This document shows, piece after piece, positions 7,299-16,140 of a DNA stretch of 64,000 nt. The translations under genes and the position numbers were made by a program. The first letter of the stretch is position 1; each line of letters begins with the position of its first letter. Under the pieces are notes generated by a model that saw only the letters and a program-made list of their open reading frames with translations, was not told where the DNA came from and made no database searches. This DNA comes from Oscillospiraceae bacterium (GTDB lineage: Bacteria > Bacillota > Clostridia > Oscillospirales > Ruminococcaceae): contig SFJO01000003.1 of the NCBI GenBank assembly GCA_004555865.1, forward strand, positions 1 through 64,000. The letters are read 5' to 3'.

Positions 7299-9617
7299 TT
7301 ACAGCCGCACCACCAGAAGTGTGCCCTCGCCTTCCAAAAGAATGGGCCGCCGGCCGGCCGGCACAAAGAAGCAGTCGGCACTTTTCCATGATAGTGTGGT
7401 GTCCTCCGCCTGCACCGTGCCGCGGCCTTCCAGGAACATCAGGGCGGTAAAACTTGCATCGTCGCCTGCCAGGGCGGTTTTTCCGCAAACACGCTGCCGC
7501 TCCACAGAAAAATACTTGCAGGCGCACAGGCGGGCGCGGCCCTCCTCGTTCTCCTGGGCCTCTAGAATCTGCGGCCGGGCCGTGGTGTCCAGCACGTCCA
7601 GCGCTTTGTCCAGATGCAGCTGCCGCAGCTGGCCATACCGATCCTTCCGGCCGTAGTCGTACAGCCGGTAGGTCACATTGGAGCTTTGCTGCACCTCGCA
7701 CAGCAAAATGCCTGCCCCAATGGCATGCACCATGCCCGCCGGGATGAACACCACCTGCCCCTTGTGCACCGGCACCTCGTTCAACACCTGCGTGAGGGTT
7801 CCGTCCTTCACCCGGGCCGCCACCTCGTCCTTGCTCACCGGCTGAGAAAAGCCGCAGTAAAGCCGGGCGTCGGGCTGGCAGTCCATGATGTACCACATTT
7901 CATTTTTGCCGTACTCATTTTCCCGGGCCAGCGCATATTCATCGCCGGGATGCACCTGAATGGACAGGTCTTTCCGGGCATCAATGAGCTTGATCAGCAG
8001 TGGAAAGCGCTCCTGCGCCTGGCATTTCCAGCCCCAGCGCCCCCGGCCGATCCGCGTGAGGTATTCGCCGAACGGCATTCCCCGGGCCGGGCCGCTGGCA
8101 ACCAGACTCTGCCCTGCCTCATGAGCCGAAAGCTCCCAGCTCTCCGCAATTACATCGTAATCGCAGTGCTTGCCGTATCGGTCCCGAAGGGCAGTTCCTC
8201 CCCAAAGGTTGTCCTTGAACACCGGTTCCAGCCGCAGAATGGGGTCCGCCGCCATTTCCCGGTCGCCGCCGCTCTGGGGCATCTCCTGCAGGTCGCCGTC
8301 CTGCCGGGCGGGGGCCAGCTCGCCCAGGCTTACCTCGATCAGCACCAGATCCTCCGCGCCGGGGTTGGTCAGCTGATGGGCCACGCCAGGCCGCACCAGC
8401 ACGCTCTCGCCCACCCCGTAAATTCTGCGCTCGCCATCCAGTACAATGGCCGCCTGCCCTTTCACAATGGACCACTGTTCACTGCGGCGGTGGTGCATAT
8501 GGTTCGTCAGGCTGCGCCCCGGAAACACCGTAAGCTTTTTCACCTGATAGCCCGGCCCGGCGCTGAGCCGCTGCTTGACGCCCCAGGCCGTATAATATAC
8601 GTCGGCCTCGTCAAAATGCCCGGCAGATTCTTCCTGATGCTCCGCCAGCAGCCGCCGCACCTGGTCGGTCTGATCCGCCCGGGCCAGATAGACCGCATCG
8701 GCGGTGTTCACCACCGTTACCCCTTCCAGACCGGTGGCCGCAATCAGCTGCCCGGGCGCAAAGTTCAGCAGCGCCACATCCTTGCAGCCCTCCTGAATGG
8801 TATGCCCCACATCCTGCCGGTAATATTCCCGGAGGGACTCCAGGTTCACCACCCGCTGCCAATCAAAACTGCCTTCCAGCAGGGTCATACGGCCGCTTCG
8901 GGCGGTCAGTGCATCGCCCAGGCTCACCGCGGGCACCTGAGCCATGGCGGCGGCCGGTACTGTCACGTAGCGGCCGCTTCGGTCCAGACTGCGCAGGCAG
9001 TGTGCCATTCGCTCCACCAGCTCCGGGCAGTACCGGTTCATTTCATGCAAAAAATCCCCCGCGCGGCCCATCAGCAGGCCGGTATCCCACAGCCAGCCCT
9101 CCTGCATCAGGCGGTACGCCTCTTCGCCGCCATGGGGGGTGCGATAGGCCACGCCGTCCTCGTTCTGGCGCAGAAAGCCGTACCCCTCCGCGCCGCTTCT
9201 CGGCCGTACTCCAAGGCACACCAGCCGTCCCTGTTTCAGCAGAGCCGTGCCCTCCTGAATGGCTTCCTTATAGCCCTCCCCTTCGATCACATGATCGGTG
9301 GAAACCACCAGGAAGCTCTCGGATTCCGGTGCACACAGGCAGGCCAGCACCAGCGCCGGGGCGGTGCGGCGGCCCTCTTCTTCGCAGAAACAGCGGAATT
9401 TCAGTTCCCGAAAATCCTGAAGCTGCCCCTCCACAATATGCCGGTACTGGGCCGCCGTCACAATCCAGAACTCATCGCAGAAGGAAAGATTGCGGGCAAT
9501 GGCCTCTTGAAACAGTGAATGATTGTTTTTCAGGGGAACAAACTGTTTCGGGAAGTCCCTGCGGGAGAGCGGCCACAGCCGGTCTCCGGTTCCTCCCGCC
9601 AGCACAATGCACTTCAT
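7299..9617 (-). CDS. manC: Mannose-1-phosphate guanylyltransferase / mannose-6-phosphate isomerase fusion (ManC-ManA)
   Basis: The 772-residue protein joins two recognisable enzymes. Residues 1-450 form a type II PMI/GMP protein: a nucleotidyltransferase with GGTGDRLWPLSR (8-19) and FPKQF (22-26), then a cupin with the metal motif NHMHHRRSEQW (372-382). Residues 455-772 form a complete class I mannose-6-phosphate isomerase with NLWGGTALRDRYG, IQVHPGDEYA and the C-terminal cupin. It could thus carry two isomerase sites of different families plus GDP-mannose synthesis, linking fructose-6-phosphate to GDP-mannose for surface glycans. The ATG at 9617 follows AAGGGGAAG. There is no sign of a frame error at the join. 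Confidence 0.9.
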   Translation of the reverse strand: MKCIVLAGGTGDRLWPLSRRDFPKQFVPLKNNHSLFQEAIARNLSFCDEFWIVTAAQYRHIVEGQLQDFRELKFRCFCEEEGRRTAPALVLACLCAPESESFLVVSTDHVIEGEGYKEAIQEGTALLKQGRLVCLGVRPRSGAEGYGFLRQNEDGVAYRTPHGGEEAYRLMQEGWLWDTGLLMGRAGDFLHEMNRYCPELVERMAHCLRSLDRSGRYVTVPAAAMAQVPAVSLGDALTARSGRMTLLEGSFDWQRVVNLESLREYYRQDVGHTIQEGCKDVALLNFAPGQLIAATGLEGVTVVNTADAVYLARADQTDQVRRLLAEHQEESAGHFDEADVYYTAWGVKQRLSAGPGYQVKKLTVFPGRSLTNHMHHRRSEQWSIVKGQAAIVLDGERRIYGVGESVLVRPGVAHQLTNPGAEDLVLIEVSLGELAPARQDGDLQEMPQSGGDREMAADPILRLEPVFKDNLWGGTALRDRYGKHCDYDVIAESWELSAHEAGQSLVASGPARGMPFGEYLTRIGRGRWGWKCQAQERFPLLIKLIDARKDLSIQVHPGDEYALARENEYGKNEMWYIMDCQPDARLYCGFSQPVSKDEVAARVKDGTLTQVLNEVPVHKGQVVFIPAGMVHAIGAGILLCEVQQSSNVTYRLYDYGRKDRYGQLRQLHLDKALDVLDTTARPQILEAQENEEGRARLCACKYFSVERQRVCGKTALAGDDASFTALMFLEGRGTVQAEDTTLSWKSADCFFVPAGRRPILLEGEGTLLVVRL

Positions 9618-9641
9618 GTTCTTCCCCTTTCTTCCGTTGAT

Positions 9642-10439
9642 TTATTCCGCAAAGGTGCCCTTCAGATCAAACATATGGTTCATCGGGCCGCTGCCTTTGC
9701 CCAGATCCAGCATGGCGGCCAGCGCGCCGGAAATGTACGCCTTCGCCCGTTCCACCGCTTCGTCCAGGCTGTAGCCCTTGGCCAGATTGGAGGCAATGGC
9801 GCTGGACAGGGTGCACCCCGTGCCGTGCGTGTTGGGGTTGGCAATGCGCCGCCCATGATAACAGCGGGCCCCCTCCTTGCTGTACAGCAGGTCGTTGGCA
9901 TCGTTCAGCTGGTGGCCGCCTTTGCACAGTACGGCACAGCCATAGGTCTCATAAATGGCCTTTGCCGCCCGCTCCATATCCTCGGCGGTGCGGATGTCCA
10001 TTCCGCTGAGCACCTGGGCCTCCGGAATGTTCGGGGTAATGAGGGTGGCCAGCCCCAGCAGTTTGCCCTTCAGCGTTTCAATGGCCTCATCGCTGATGAG
10101 CTTTGCTCCGCTGGTGGCCACCATCACCGGATCAATGACCAGATTTTTGGCCTTGTACTGGGTCAGCTTCTGCGCGATCACCTCGATCAGCGCGCTGGAG
10201 GACACCATGCCGGTTTTCACGGCATCCGGCCGAATGTCCGTAAAGATACAGTCCAGCTGGTTGGCCAGAAATTCCGGTGTGACCTCCAGAATGCCGTAGA
10301 CCCCGGTGGTGTTCTGGGCCGTCAGGGCGGTAATGGCGCTCATGGCATACACGCCGTTGGCCGTCATGGTTTTGATATCCGCCTGAATTCCGGCGCCGCC
10401 GCTGGAATCACTGCCCGCAATGGTCAATGCTGTTTTCAT
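9642..10439 (-). CDS. thiD: Hydroxymethylpyrimidine/phosphomethylpyrimidine kinase
   Basis: ThiD phosphorylates HMP and HMP-phosphate to HMP-pyrophosphate, the step after ThiC. The 265-residue ribokinase-fold protein opens with AGSDSSGGAGIQADIK, which binds substrate and is diagnostic. It also has VIDPVMVATSGAKL and the C-terminal anion hole NTHGTGCTLSSAIA, with Gly and Cys in the expected places. The ATG at 10439 follows AGAGAGGTG. It lies 24 bases before manC and 72 bases after nrdR on the same strand, so this thiamine gene sits in an unrelated run and has no riboswitch of its own here. Confidence 0.95.
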   Translation of the reverse strand: MKTALTIAGSDSSGGAGIQADIKTMTANGVYAMSAITALTAQNTTGVYGILEVTPEFLANQLDCIFTDIRPDAVKTGMVSSSALIEVIAQKLTQYKAKNLVIDPVMVATSGAKLISDEAIETLKGKLLGLATLITPNIPEAQVLSGMDIRTAEDMERAAKAIYETYGCAVLCKGGHQLNDANDLLYSKEGARCYHGRRIANPNTHGTGCTLSSAIASNLAKGYSLDEAVERAKAYISGALAAMLDLGKGSGPMNHMFDLKGTFAE

Positions 10440-10511
10440 AAAGCACCTCTCTGCTTCTCTGCATTTTGTCATCGGCAACGCCGCGCCCTATTTCACCGTT
10501 CGGCGCTGCGC

Positions 10512-10973
10512 TCACTGCTCCCGATTGTTCAGCAGCTGCTTCAGCTCTTTCATAAACGTATCAATGTCGCTGAACTGCCGATACACCGAGGCAAACCGCA
10601 CATAGGCGACCTCATCGATCTGCTTCAGCTCCTCCATGGCCAGCTCGCCAATGCGGCCGCTGCCCACCTCGCGCTCATAGCCGCTCATCAAGACCTGCTC
10701 AATGTTGTCCACAGCTTTTTCCAGCATTTTATAGGTCACCGGGCGCTTTTCACAGGCACGCTGCAGGCCGCGCAGCAGTTTCTGGCGGTCAAATGCCTCC
10801 CGCGAGCGATCTTTTTTGACCACCATCAGGGAGACTGTCTCCACCACTTCATACGTTGTAAAGCGTTTTTTGCAGCGCGGGCACTCCCGGCGGCGGCGAA
10901 TGCGCGCTCCATCGTCTGCCGGGCGGGAATCAATCACCTTGGAATCGGCCTCACCGCAATAGGGACATTTCAT
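10512..10973 (-). CDS. nrdR: Transcriptional repressor NrdR
   Basis: NrdR senses ATP/dATP and represses ribonucleotide reductase genes. The 153-residue product has the N-terminal zinc ribbon (Cys3, Cys6, Cys31, Cys34), the basic stretch RIRRRRECP, and an ATP-cone from about residue 49 that begins VVKKDRSREAFDRQKLL. Length and order are standard. GGAGGAAC precedes the ATG at 10973. No NrdR-box pair or nrd gene is visible in the window. Confidence 0.96.
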   Translation of the reverse strand: MKCPYCGEADSKVIDSRPADDGARIRRRRECPRCKKRFTTYEVVETVSLMVVKKDRSREAFDRQKLLRGLQRACEKRPVTYKMLEKAVDNIEQVLMSGYEREVGSGRIGELAMEELKQIDEVAYVRFASVYRQFSDIDTFMKELKQLLNNREQ

Positions 10974-11036
10974 GGTCAGTTCCTCCTCTGGGAAGTATTC
11001 AAAGCTGTTTCCTTCTCAGGAAAACATGGGGTTGTT

Positions 11037-11852
11037 TCAATGGGAATCGCCCGGCACGCCCTGCCAGATCTCGTCCGCCAGATGCTGCACATAGGCCATG
11101 GCCCGGGTCAGCTGGCCGGCTTCCCGGTAGCTGTCCCGATACAGCTCGATCACGCCGTCACCGGCAAAGCCGCCCTGCCGCAATTCCCGCAGCAGCCCGG
11201 CCAGGTCCTCGTGACCCTCGCCGGGCGGCAGGCAGGTATACTGCACATCGGCGTCGCTCAAATGCAGATGACAGATGTTCTCCGGCCCCATGGCGCGCAT
11301 CATTTCCACGGCCGTCACGCCCGCCCGGCGGGCCTGCTTCAGATCCAGCACAAACCGAACCGGCCGGTCTGCGCATTGGCGCAGGGCCAGCACCTGCTGC
11401 GGGTCACCGCACTGGCAGCGCACCACGTTTTCATAGGCAACGGTCACACCGAATTTCTCACCCTCGGCAGCCAGGCGGCAAAAGCGCCGGGCATGCTCCT
11501 GCGGGGGCAGCGGGCGATTTTTCACGTTGCCGTGCAGCACCAGAATGTGCGCCCCCAGCATCCGGCACACTTCAAAATAGCGCCGGTACAGCCGCAGGCC
11601 GTCCTCAAAGCGGGGCGTGTATTCGCTGAAGAAAAAGAAGGTTTCCATGCTGGAACTGAACGGATGAACCGAAATCAGGTTGGTGTTCCGGCGGCGCAGC
11701 TGCGCCGCCAGATGCTGCACGTAATCCGGCTCCAGCTCTCGGAACGTATTCAAAAAAATCTCCATACAGGGTGGGGCCAGCTGTTGGGTTTTGCTCAATG
11801 CCTCCATGGTGTCCTGCGGATAAAAGCAGGCCGTGGAAATGCCGCATTGCAC
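11037..11852 (-). CDS. Sugar phosphate isomerase/epimerase-like TIM-barrel protein
   Basis: The 271-residue product belongs to the xylose-isomerase-like TIM barrel (AP endonuclease 2) superfamily. Strand ends carry probable metal ligands: HPFSSS, VLHGN, VAYENV, VLDLKQA, ICHLHLSDAD and VIELYRD. Substrate cannot be read from sequence; relatives act as sugar isomerases, endonuclease IV-like enzymes or myo-inositol enzymes. I chose the GTG at 11852 because AAAGGGGAGA sits seven bases upstream; ATGs at 11879 and 11951 lack a good site and add unconserved residues. It precedes nrdR by 63 bases. Confidence 0.75.
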   Translation of the reverse strand: MQCGISTACFYPQDTMEALSKTQQLAPPCMEIFLNTFRELEPDYVQHLAAQLRRRNTNLISVHPFSSSMETFFFFSEYTPRFEDGLRLYRRYFEVCRMLGAHILVLHGNVKNRPLPPQEHARRFCRLAAEGEKFGVTVAYENVVRCQCGDPQQVLALRQCADRPVRFVLDLKQARRAGVTAVEMMRAMGPENICHLHLSDADVQYTCLPPGEGHEDLAGLLRELRQGGFAGDGVIELYRDSYREAGQLTRAMAYVQHLADEIWQGVPGDSH

Positions 11853-11942
11853 GGTACGTCTCTCCCCTTTCTTCGCCATTTTCAGCGTGAAATCGCCGCC
11901 TGGCCGCCCCATTGCTTCGGCGGCCTTCTTCACAAAAAGCAC

Positions 11943-11984
11943 AAAAGGCATGGGGTCCCGGGGCCAACCCCAGCCCCATGCCTT
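11943..11984 (-). terminator. Terminator of secDF
   Basis: AAGGCATGGGG and CCCCATGCCTT (11945-11955 and 11974-11984) form an 11-bp stem, with T-rich sequence on the minus strand side. It lies ten bases past the secDF stop codon. Confidence 0.8.
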
Positions 11985-11993
11985 CTGGCCGTT

Positions 11994-14342
11994 TTAACGG
12001 GCGGTATGATTTGTCTTGTTCGGGCGCTTGCCTTCCCATAGCACCCACAGAGAGGTGGTCAGACACAGCGAAGTATATACACCGGAAATCATGCCGACCA
12101 TCAGGGGCATAGCAAAGGTAAAGATGCTGTCCAGTCCAAACACAACGGCCATCACGCAGATGGTGGCCAGCGCCAGGCAGGTGGTCAGCGTGGTGTTGAT
12201 GGAACGGCGCAGGCTCTGGTTCACACTGTGGTTCACCAGCTCTTCAAAGGGCATCTTGTCGCCGTAGAGGTTGCGGTTCTCACGAATGCGGTCGTACATA
12301 ACCACGGTATCATTGATGGAGTAGCCCAAAATGGTGAGCATGGCCGCCACAAAGTTGCCGTTGAGGGGAATGCGCATCAGCACAAACGCACCGAACACAG
12401 CGATCAGGTCGCTGAGCAGGGCAATCACCGCAATCACACCGGCAGGCAGGCCGCCGATGCGGCGGAAACGCCAGGCGATGTACAGCAGAATCACCACCAC
12501 GGCCGCCACAACCGCCACCAGGCACTTGCGCAGGAACTCGCCGCCGATGGTGGGGTTCACGGTGCTGGTCTGCAGCTGCTCCATATTGTTATCCGGGCAG
12601 GCTTCCTGCAGGGCATCCGTCAGGTTCTGCAGCTCCTCCGTGGTGAGGGTCTGCGCGCCGGGCAGGTTGATGGTTACCGTCTGCTGGCCGGTGGCTGCGT
12701 TAGAGCCGCTCTGCAGGGTCAAGCCCTTGCCCAGAACCGACTCAGCCGCCTTCTGTGCATCCGCCATGGCGATCTCGCCGTCGTAGCTCATCACGATCAT
12801 GGAGCCGCCCTTGAACTGAATGTCCATCGAGACGCCCAGAATCAGGGAGGCCAGAACCACCACCGCAGCAATGCCGCCGGAAATGCTCAGAAACACTTTG
12901 CGCTTGCCGGTCACATTCAGCTGCTTTGCGGCGGGCTTATTGCTGGCGCCGTACAGCCAGGGGTTGCGCAGCGCCTTGACCTGCGAAATGCCCCGCAGCA
13001 TGATGCGGCTGAACAGCACGCCGAACACAAAGTTCAGCAGCACACCGACCAGCAGCGTGTAGCCAAAGGAATACACCGTGCCGGCGGTGGAGGGACCAAA
13101 CATGAAGAACAGCGGGGTCAGCAGCTTGGCGCACAGGCTGTTGGTAGGGCCAAACGCACCCATCAGCACCACGGCCACGATCACAATGGTCACGTTGCCG
13201 TCGATGATGGGGGTCAGGCCGCGGCTGAAGCCGGCTTTCAGGGCGCTATCCAGGGTCTTGCCGCCGCGAAGCTCCTCACGGATGCGCTCGGCGGTAATCA
13301 CATTGGCATCCACGCCCATGCCGATGGCCAGAATAATGCCCGCAATGCCGGGCAGCGTCAGGGTAAAGCTGTTGAACACCGGGAAGAAGCCGGACACCGC
13401 AGCAATGGTGCCCGCCATCTGGCCCAGCAGGCCGATGCAGGCCACAAAGCCGGGCAGGCGGTAAACGCTGATCATAAACACGCAGATGAGCACGAAGGCA
13501 ATGATGCCTGCAAGCACCATGGCTTCCAGGCTCTGGCTGCCCAGGCTGGGGCTCAGGGTGCTGTAACTCTCCGCAGAAAGAGCAAAGGGCAGCGCGCCGG
13601 AATTGATCTGGCGGGCCAGCGTGATGGCATCCTCCTGGGCAAAGCCCCGCTGGCCGGTGGCGCTGTTGTAGCCGCCGGTAATCACCGCCACGCCGTCGGT
13701 AATGGCGTCGTTCACGGTGGCGGCGCTGATGCACTGGTCATCCAGCCAGATGCTGATCATACCCTTGCTGGCATACAGCTCCGTGGTGGCATCCGCCAGG
13801 GCCTGACGGCCCTCGTCGTTCAGCTCCAGAACTACATAGTATTCGTTGGTTCCGGCCTCGCTGACCGCACCATAGCGGGCGCTGGCAGACTTGACGGCAG
13901 AACCGTCAAAGATCAGCTCGCCGCTCTCGCTGGACCCCTTGTGGAAGGTCATGTGGGCGGTGGTGCCGATCTCATCAATGGCGGTTTCGGGGTTGAACTC
14001 GGTCTCCCCGGTCTTCCAGGGGAAGCGCACGATGATGCGGTCCTTGTTGTAGTCCACATACACCTCGCTGTCGGTGATGTTCAGCCCCACCAGCCGCTGC
14101 TGAATGACGCTCTCGGCGGCATCCAGCTGCTCATCGGTGGCGTCGGTGCCGTCCGCAACCATAAAGGTCACGTCCACGCCGCCCTTGATGTCAATGCCAA
14201 AACGAATGTCGCTGGCACCTTTCACATAGGTCACGGTGCCATTGTCGGTCTGGCGGCTCAGGCCAAACAGGGCCAGATATGCAAACACCAGAATCAAAAT
14301 GGCCGGCAGAAAAAACTGCCAGGGTTTTGCTCGTTTTTTCAT
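11994..14342 (-). CDS. secDF: Protein translocase subunit SecDF (fused SecD and SecF)
   Basis: This 782-residue membrane protein uses the proton gradient to pull secreted proteins through SecYEG. An N-terminal membrane helix (about residues 7-25) is followed by the SecD periplasmic domain with FGIDIKGGVDVTF, then six helices with GIAGIILAIGMGVDANVI. A second set is the SecF half, starting near residue 490 with ILGVSMDIQFKGGSMIV and carrying TILGYSINDTVVMYDRIREN. The fusion is common in Firmicutes. The ATG at 14342 has GGAGG upstream. It stands alone between the aminotransferase and its terminator, while yajC lies 4 kb away. Confidence 0.95.
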   Translation of the reverse strand: MKKRAKPWQFFLPAILILVFAYLALFGLSRQTDNGTVTYVKGASDIRFGIDIKGGVDVTFMVADGTDATDEQLDAAESVIQQRLVGLNITDSEVYVDYNKDRIIVRFPWKTGETEFNPETAIDEIGTTAHMTFHKGSSESGELIFDGSAVKSASARYGAVSEAGTNEYYVVLELNDEGRQALADATTELYASKGMISIWLDDQCISAATVNDAITDGVAVITGGYNSATGQRGFAQEDAITLARQINSGALPFALSAESYSTLSPSLGSQSLEAMVLAGIIAFVLICVFMISVYRLPGFVACIGLLGQMAGTIAAVSGFFPVFNSFTLTLPGIAGIILAIGMGVDANVITAERIREELRGGKTLDSALKAGFSRGLTPIIDGNVTIVIVAVVLMGAFGPTNSLCAKLLTPLFFMFGPSTAGTVYSFGYTLLVGVLLNFVFGVLFSRIMLRGISQVKALRNPWLYGASNKPAAKQLNVTGKRKVFLSISGGIAAVVVLASLILGVSMDIQFKGGSMIVMSYDGEIAMADAQKAAESVLGKGLTLQSGSNAATGQQTVTINLPGAQTLTTEELQNLTDALQEACPDNNMEQLQTSTVNPTIGGEFLRKCLVAVVAAVVVILLYIAWRFRRIGGLPAGVIAVIALLSDLIAVFGAFVLMRIPLNGNFVAAMLTILGYSINDTVVMYDRIRENRNLYGDKMPFEELVNHSVNQSLRRSINTTLTTCLALATICVMAVVFGLDSIFTFAMPLMVGMISGVYTSLCLTTSLWVLWEGKRPNKTNHTAR

Positions 14343-14508
14343 TCTTTCAGGAAACCTCCAGATCCCGCCGCGGCACAACGCCCGGCTGCCGGCACGGGCA
14401 AAATGCCTTCACCGGCGGCCGGGCAGCCGCAGCAGGAGTATTTACGATAATTCAAACTGCCTTTGCAGTTTTATCAAAATCAGGCGCCTGCAAGGCCTGC
14501 CTTTCGGC

Positions 14509-15786
14509 TCAGCCTTCGCGCAGCAGTTGCTCCACCGTGGCCATGCGCACGCAGATGCACAGCAGGTCCGCTGCGGTCTTCAGCTCTTCCAGGCTGGGGA
14601 ATGTGGGGGCAATGCGCAGGTGGCTGTCGCGGGGGTCAATGCCGTAGGGATAGGCAGCGCCTGCACCGGTCAACACCACGCCGGCTTCCTTGCACAGCTG
14701 CACCGTACGCTTGGCGCAGCCCTCCCGCAAGTACAGGCTGATGAAGTAACCGCCCTTGGGGTCCGTCCAGCGGGCAATTTTGCCGCATCCGTTCAGCTCT
14801 TCCTTAAAGGTTTCCTTCACTAGATTGAACTTGGGCTCCAGAATCTTGCGGTGCTTGCGCATATGGGCCAGCACACCCTCTTTGTTCTTCAGGAACTGCA
14901 CATGACGCAGCTGATTCATCTTGTCGTAGCTGATAACCATGGGCATCATATTCTCGGTGATATAGTGCACGTTGGCCTCACTGCCGGCCACCGCCGCCAC
15001 ACCCGCGCCGGGGTAGGTGATCTTGCTGGTGGAGCAGAACAGCAGGGGCCGTTCGGGGTGGCCAGCCTCTTTGCATTCCGCCAGAATGCTGGGGATGGAC
15101 ACTTCCTCATCGGTGAGGTGATGCACGCAGTAGGCATCGTCCCAGATCAGCTTGAAGTCCTTCGCAGCCGTCTCCATGGAAGCCAGACGGTGAATGACCT
15201 CATCGCTGTACACATATCCGTCCGGGTTGGAGTACTTGGGTACACACCACATACCCTTCACACCTTCGTCCTTCACCAGGCGTTCCACCATGTCCATGTC
15301 GGGGCCGTCCTCGTTCATGGGCACGGAGACGAGCTGGAAGCCAAAGTACTCGGTCACGCGGAAATGCCGGTCATAACCGGGCACAGGGCACAGGAACTTG
15401 TTGCTCAGGCAGAAACGCCAGGGGGTCAGACTGTCCACAAAGCCCTTGCGCCAGCCCAGGTCGATCAGGTAGTACATCATGCTCAGGGAGGAGTTGCCGC
15501 ACACGATGACCTCTTCCGGGGCGACTTCCAGCAGCTCCGCAAAGAAGCGCCGTGCCTCCGGCATACCTTCCAGCAGGCCGTAGTTGCGGGCATCCACACC
15601 GTTTTCGCCGATGTAATTGTCCACCATCTGGTACATCTCTTCGGAAAGGTCCAGTTGCTCCACACAGGGTTTGCCGCGGGACATATCAAGTTTCAGGTTC
15701 TTCGCCTGATATCCGGCGTACAGCTCAGCCAGCTTCGCCTGCTCTTCCAGCAGCTGCTCATGGCTCATCGAAAGGTAGTCATTCAT
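14509..15786 (-). CDS. Putative aspartate-type aminotransferase (PLP fold type I)
   Basis: The 425-residue protein fits the Asp_aminotransf family (a distinct clade of class I/II aminotransferases). Evidence is LDMSRGKPCVEQLDLS near the start, NYGLLEGMPEARRFFAELL, the PLP-pocket segments VCGNSSLSMMYYL and DDAYCVHHL, and the Schiff-base lysine in CSTSKITYPGAG. The amino donor is not known. The ATG at 15786 follows GAGGGAGGAACG. A small hairpin at 14454-14471 may end the transcript, but its tail is weak. Confidence 0.88.
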   Translation of the reverse strand: MNDYLSMSHEQLLEEQAKLAELYAGYQAKNLKLDMSRGKPCVEQLDLSEEMYQMVDNYIGENGVDARNYGLLEGMPEARRFFAELLEVAPEEVIVCGNSSLSMMYYLIDLGWRKGFVDSLTPWRFCLSNKFLCPVPGYDRHFRVTEYFGFQLVSVPMNEDGPDMDMVERLVKDEGVKGMWCVPKYSNPDGYVYSDEVIHRLASMETAAKDFKLIWDDAYCVHHLTDEEVSIPSILAECKEAGHPERPLLFCSTSKITYPGAGVAAVAGSEANVHYITENMMPMVISYDKMNQLRHVQFLKNKEGVLAHMRKHRKILEPKFNLVKETFKEELNGCGKIARWTDPKGGYFISLYLREGCAKRTVQLCKEAGVVLTGAGAAYPYGIDPRDSHLRIAPTFPSLEELKTAADLLCICVRMATVEQLLREG

Positions 15787-15895
15787 AACGGTTCGTTCCT
15801 CCCTCTTGCTTGTTTGCGTCAAGCCCAATACTTTCCCACACTGGCTGCGGCATCCGGGCAAATCCCGCTGCGTCCATTTGGCCAGATATTTATAT

Positions 15896-15924
15896 ATTAT
15901 AGTATAAACGCCCCCCGCACACAA
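15896..15924 (-). promoter_or_regulatory. Sigma-A promoter of the aminotransferase
   Basis: On the minus strand TTGTGT (15919-15924) and TATAAT (15896-15901) are separated by 17 bases, about 110 bases upstream of the start codon. Confidence 0.65.
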
Positions 15925-16051
15925 GGTTTTTCTCTGCATTTCTCCCGCTTTTGTTAATTTATGGGGTTGTTTTGTGCGCAGTGCATGTACAATTCGTTCT
16001 CTTCCCTTCTTTTTGCAGCTTGCGACCCCGCGTCATCCCGCCCCAAGCATG

Positions 16052-16094
16052 CAAAAACCCGCTGCGGGAAACGTCACCATTTCCCGCAGCGGGT
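16052..16094 (-). terminator. Terminator of uraA
   Basis: ACCCGCTGCGGGAA and TTCCCGCAGCGGGT form a strong stem (16057-16070 with 16081-16094), followed on the minus strand by five T. Confidence 0.88.
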
Positions 16095-16140
16095 CAGATT
16101 CAATCGTACTGAAAATGAGTTTACCGCGCTTGGTCCGGCA

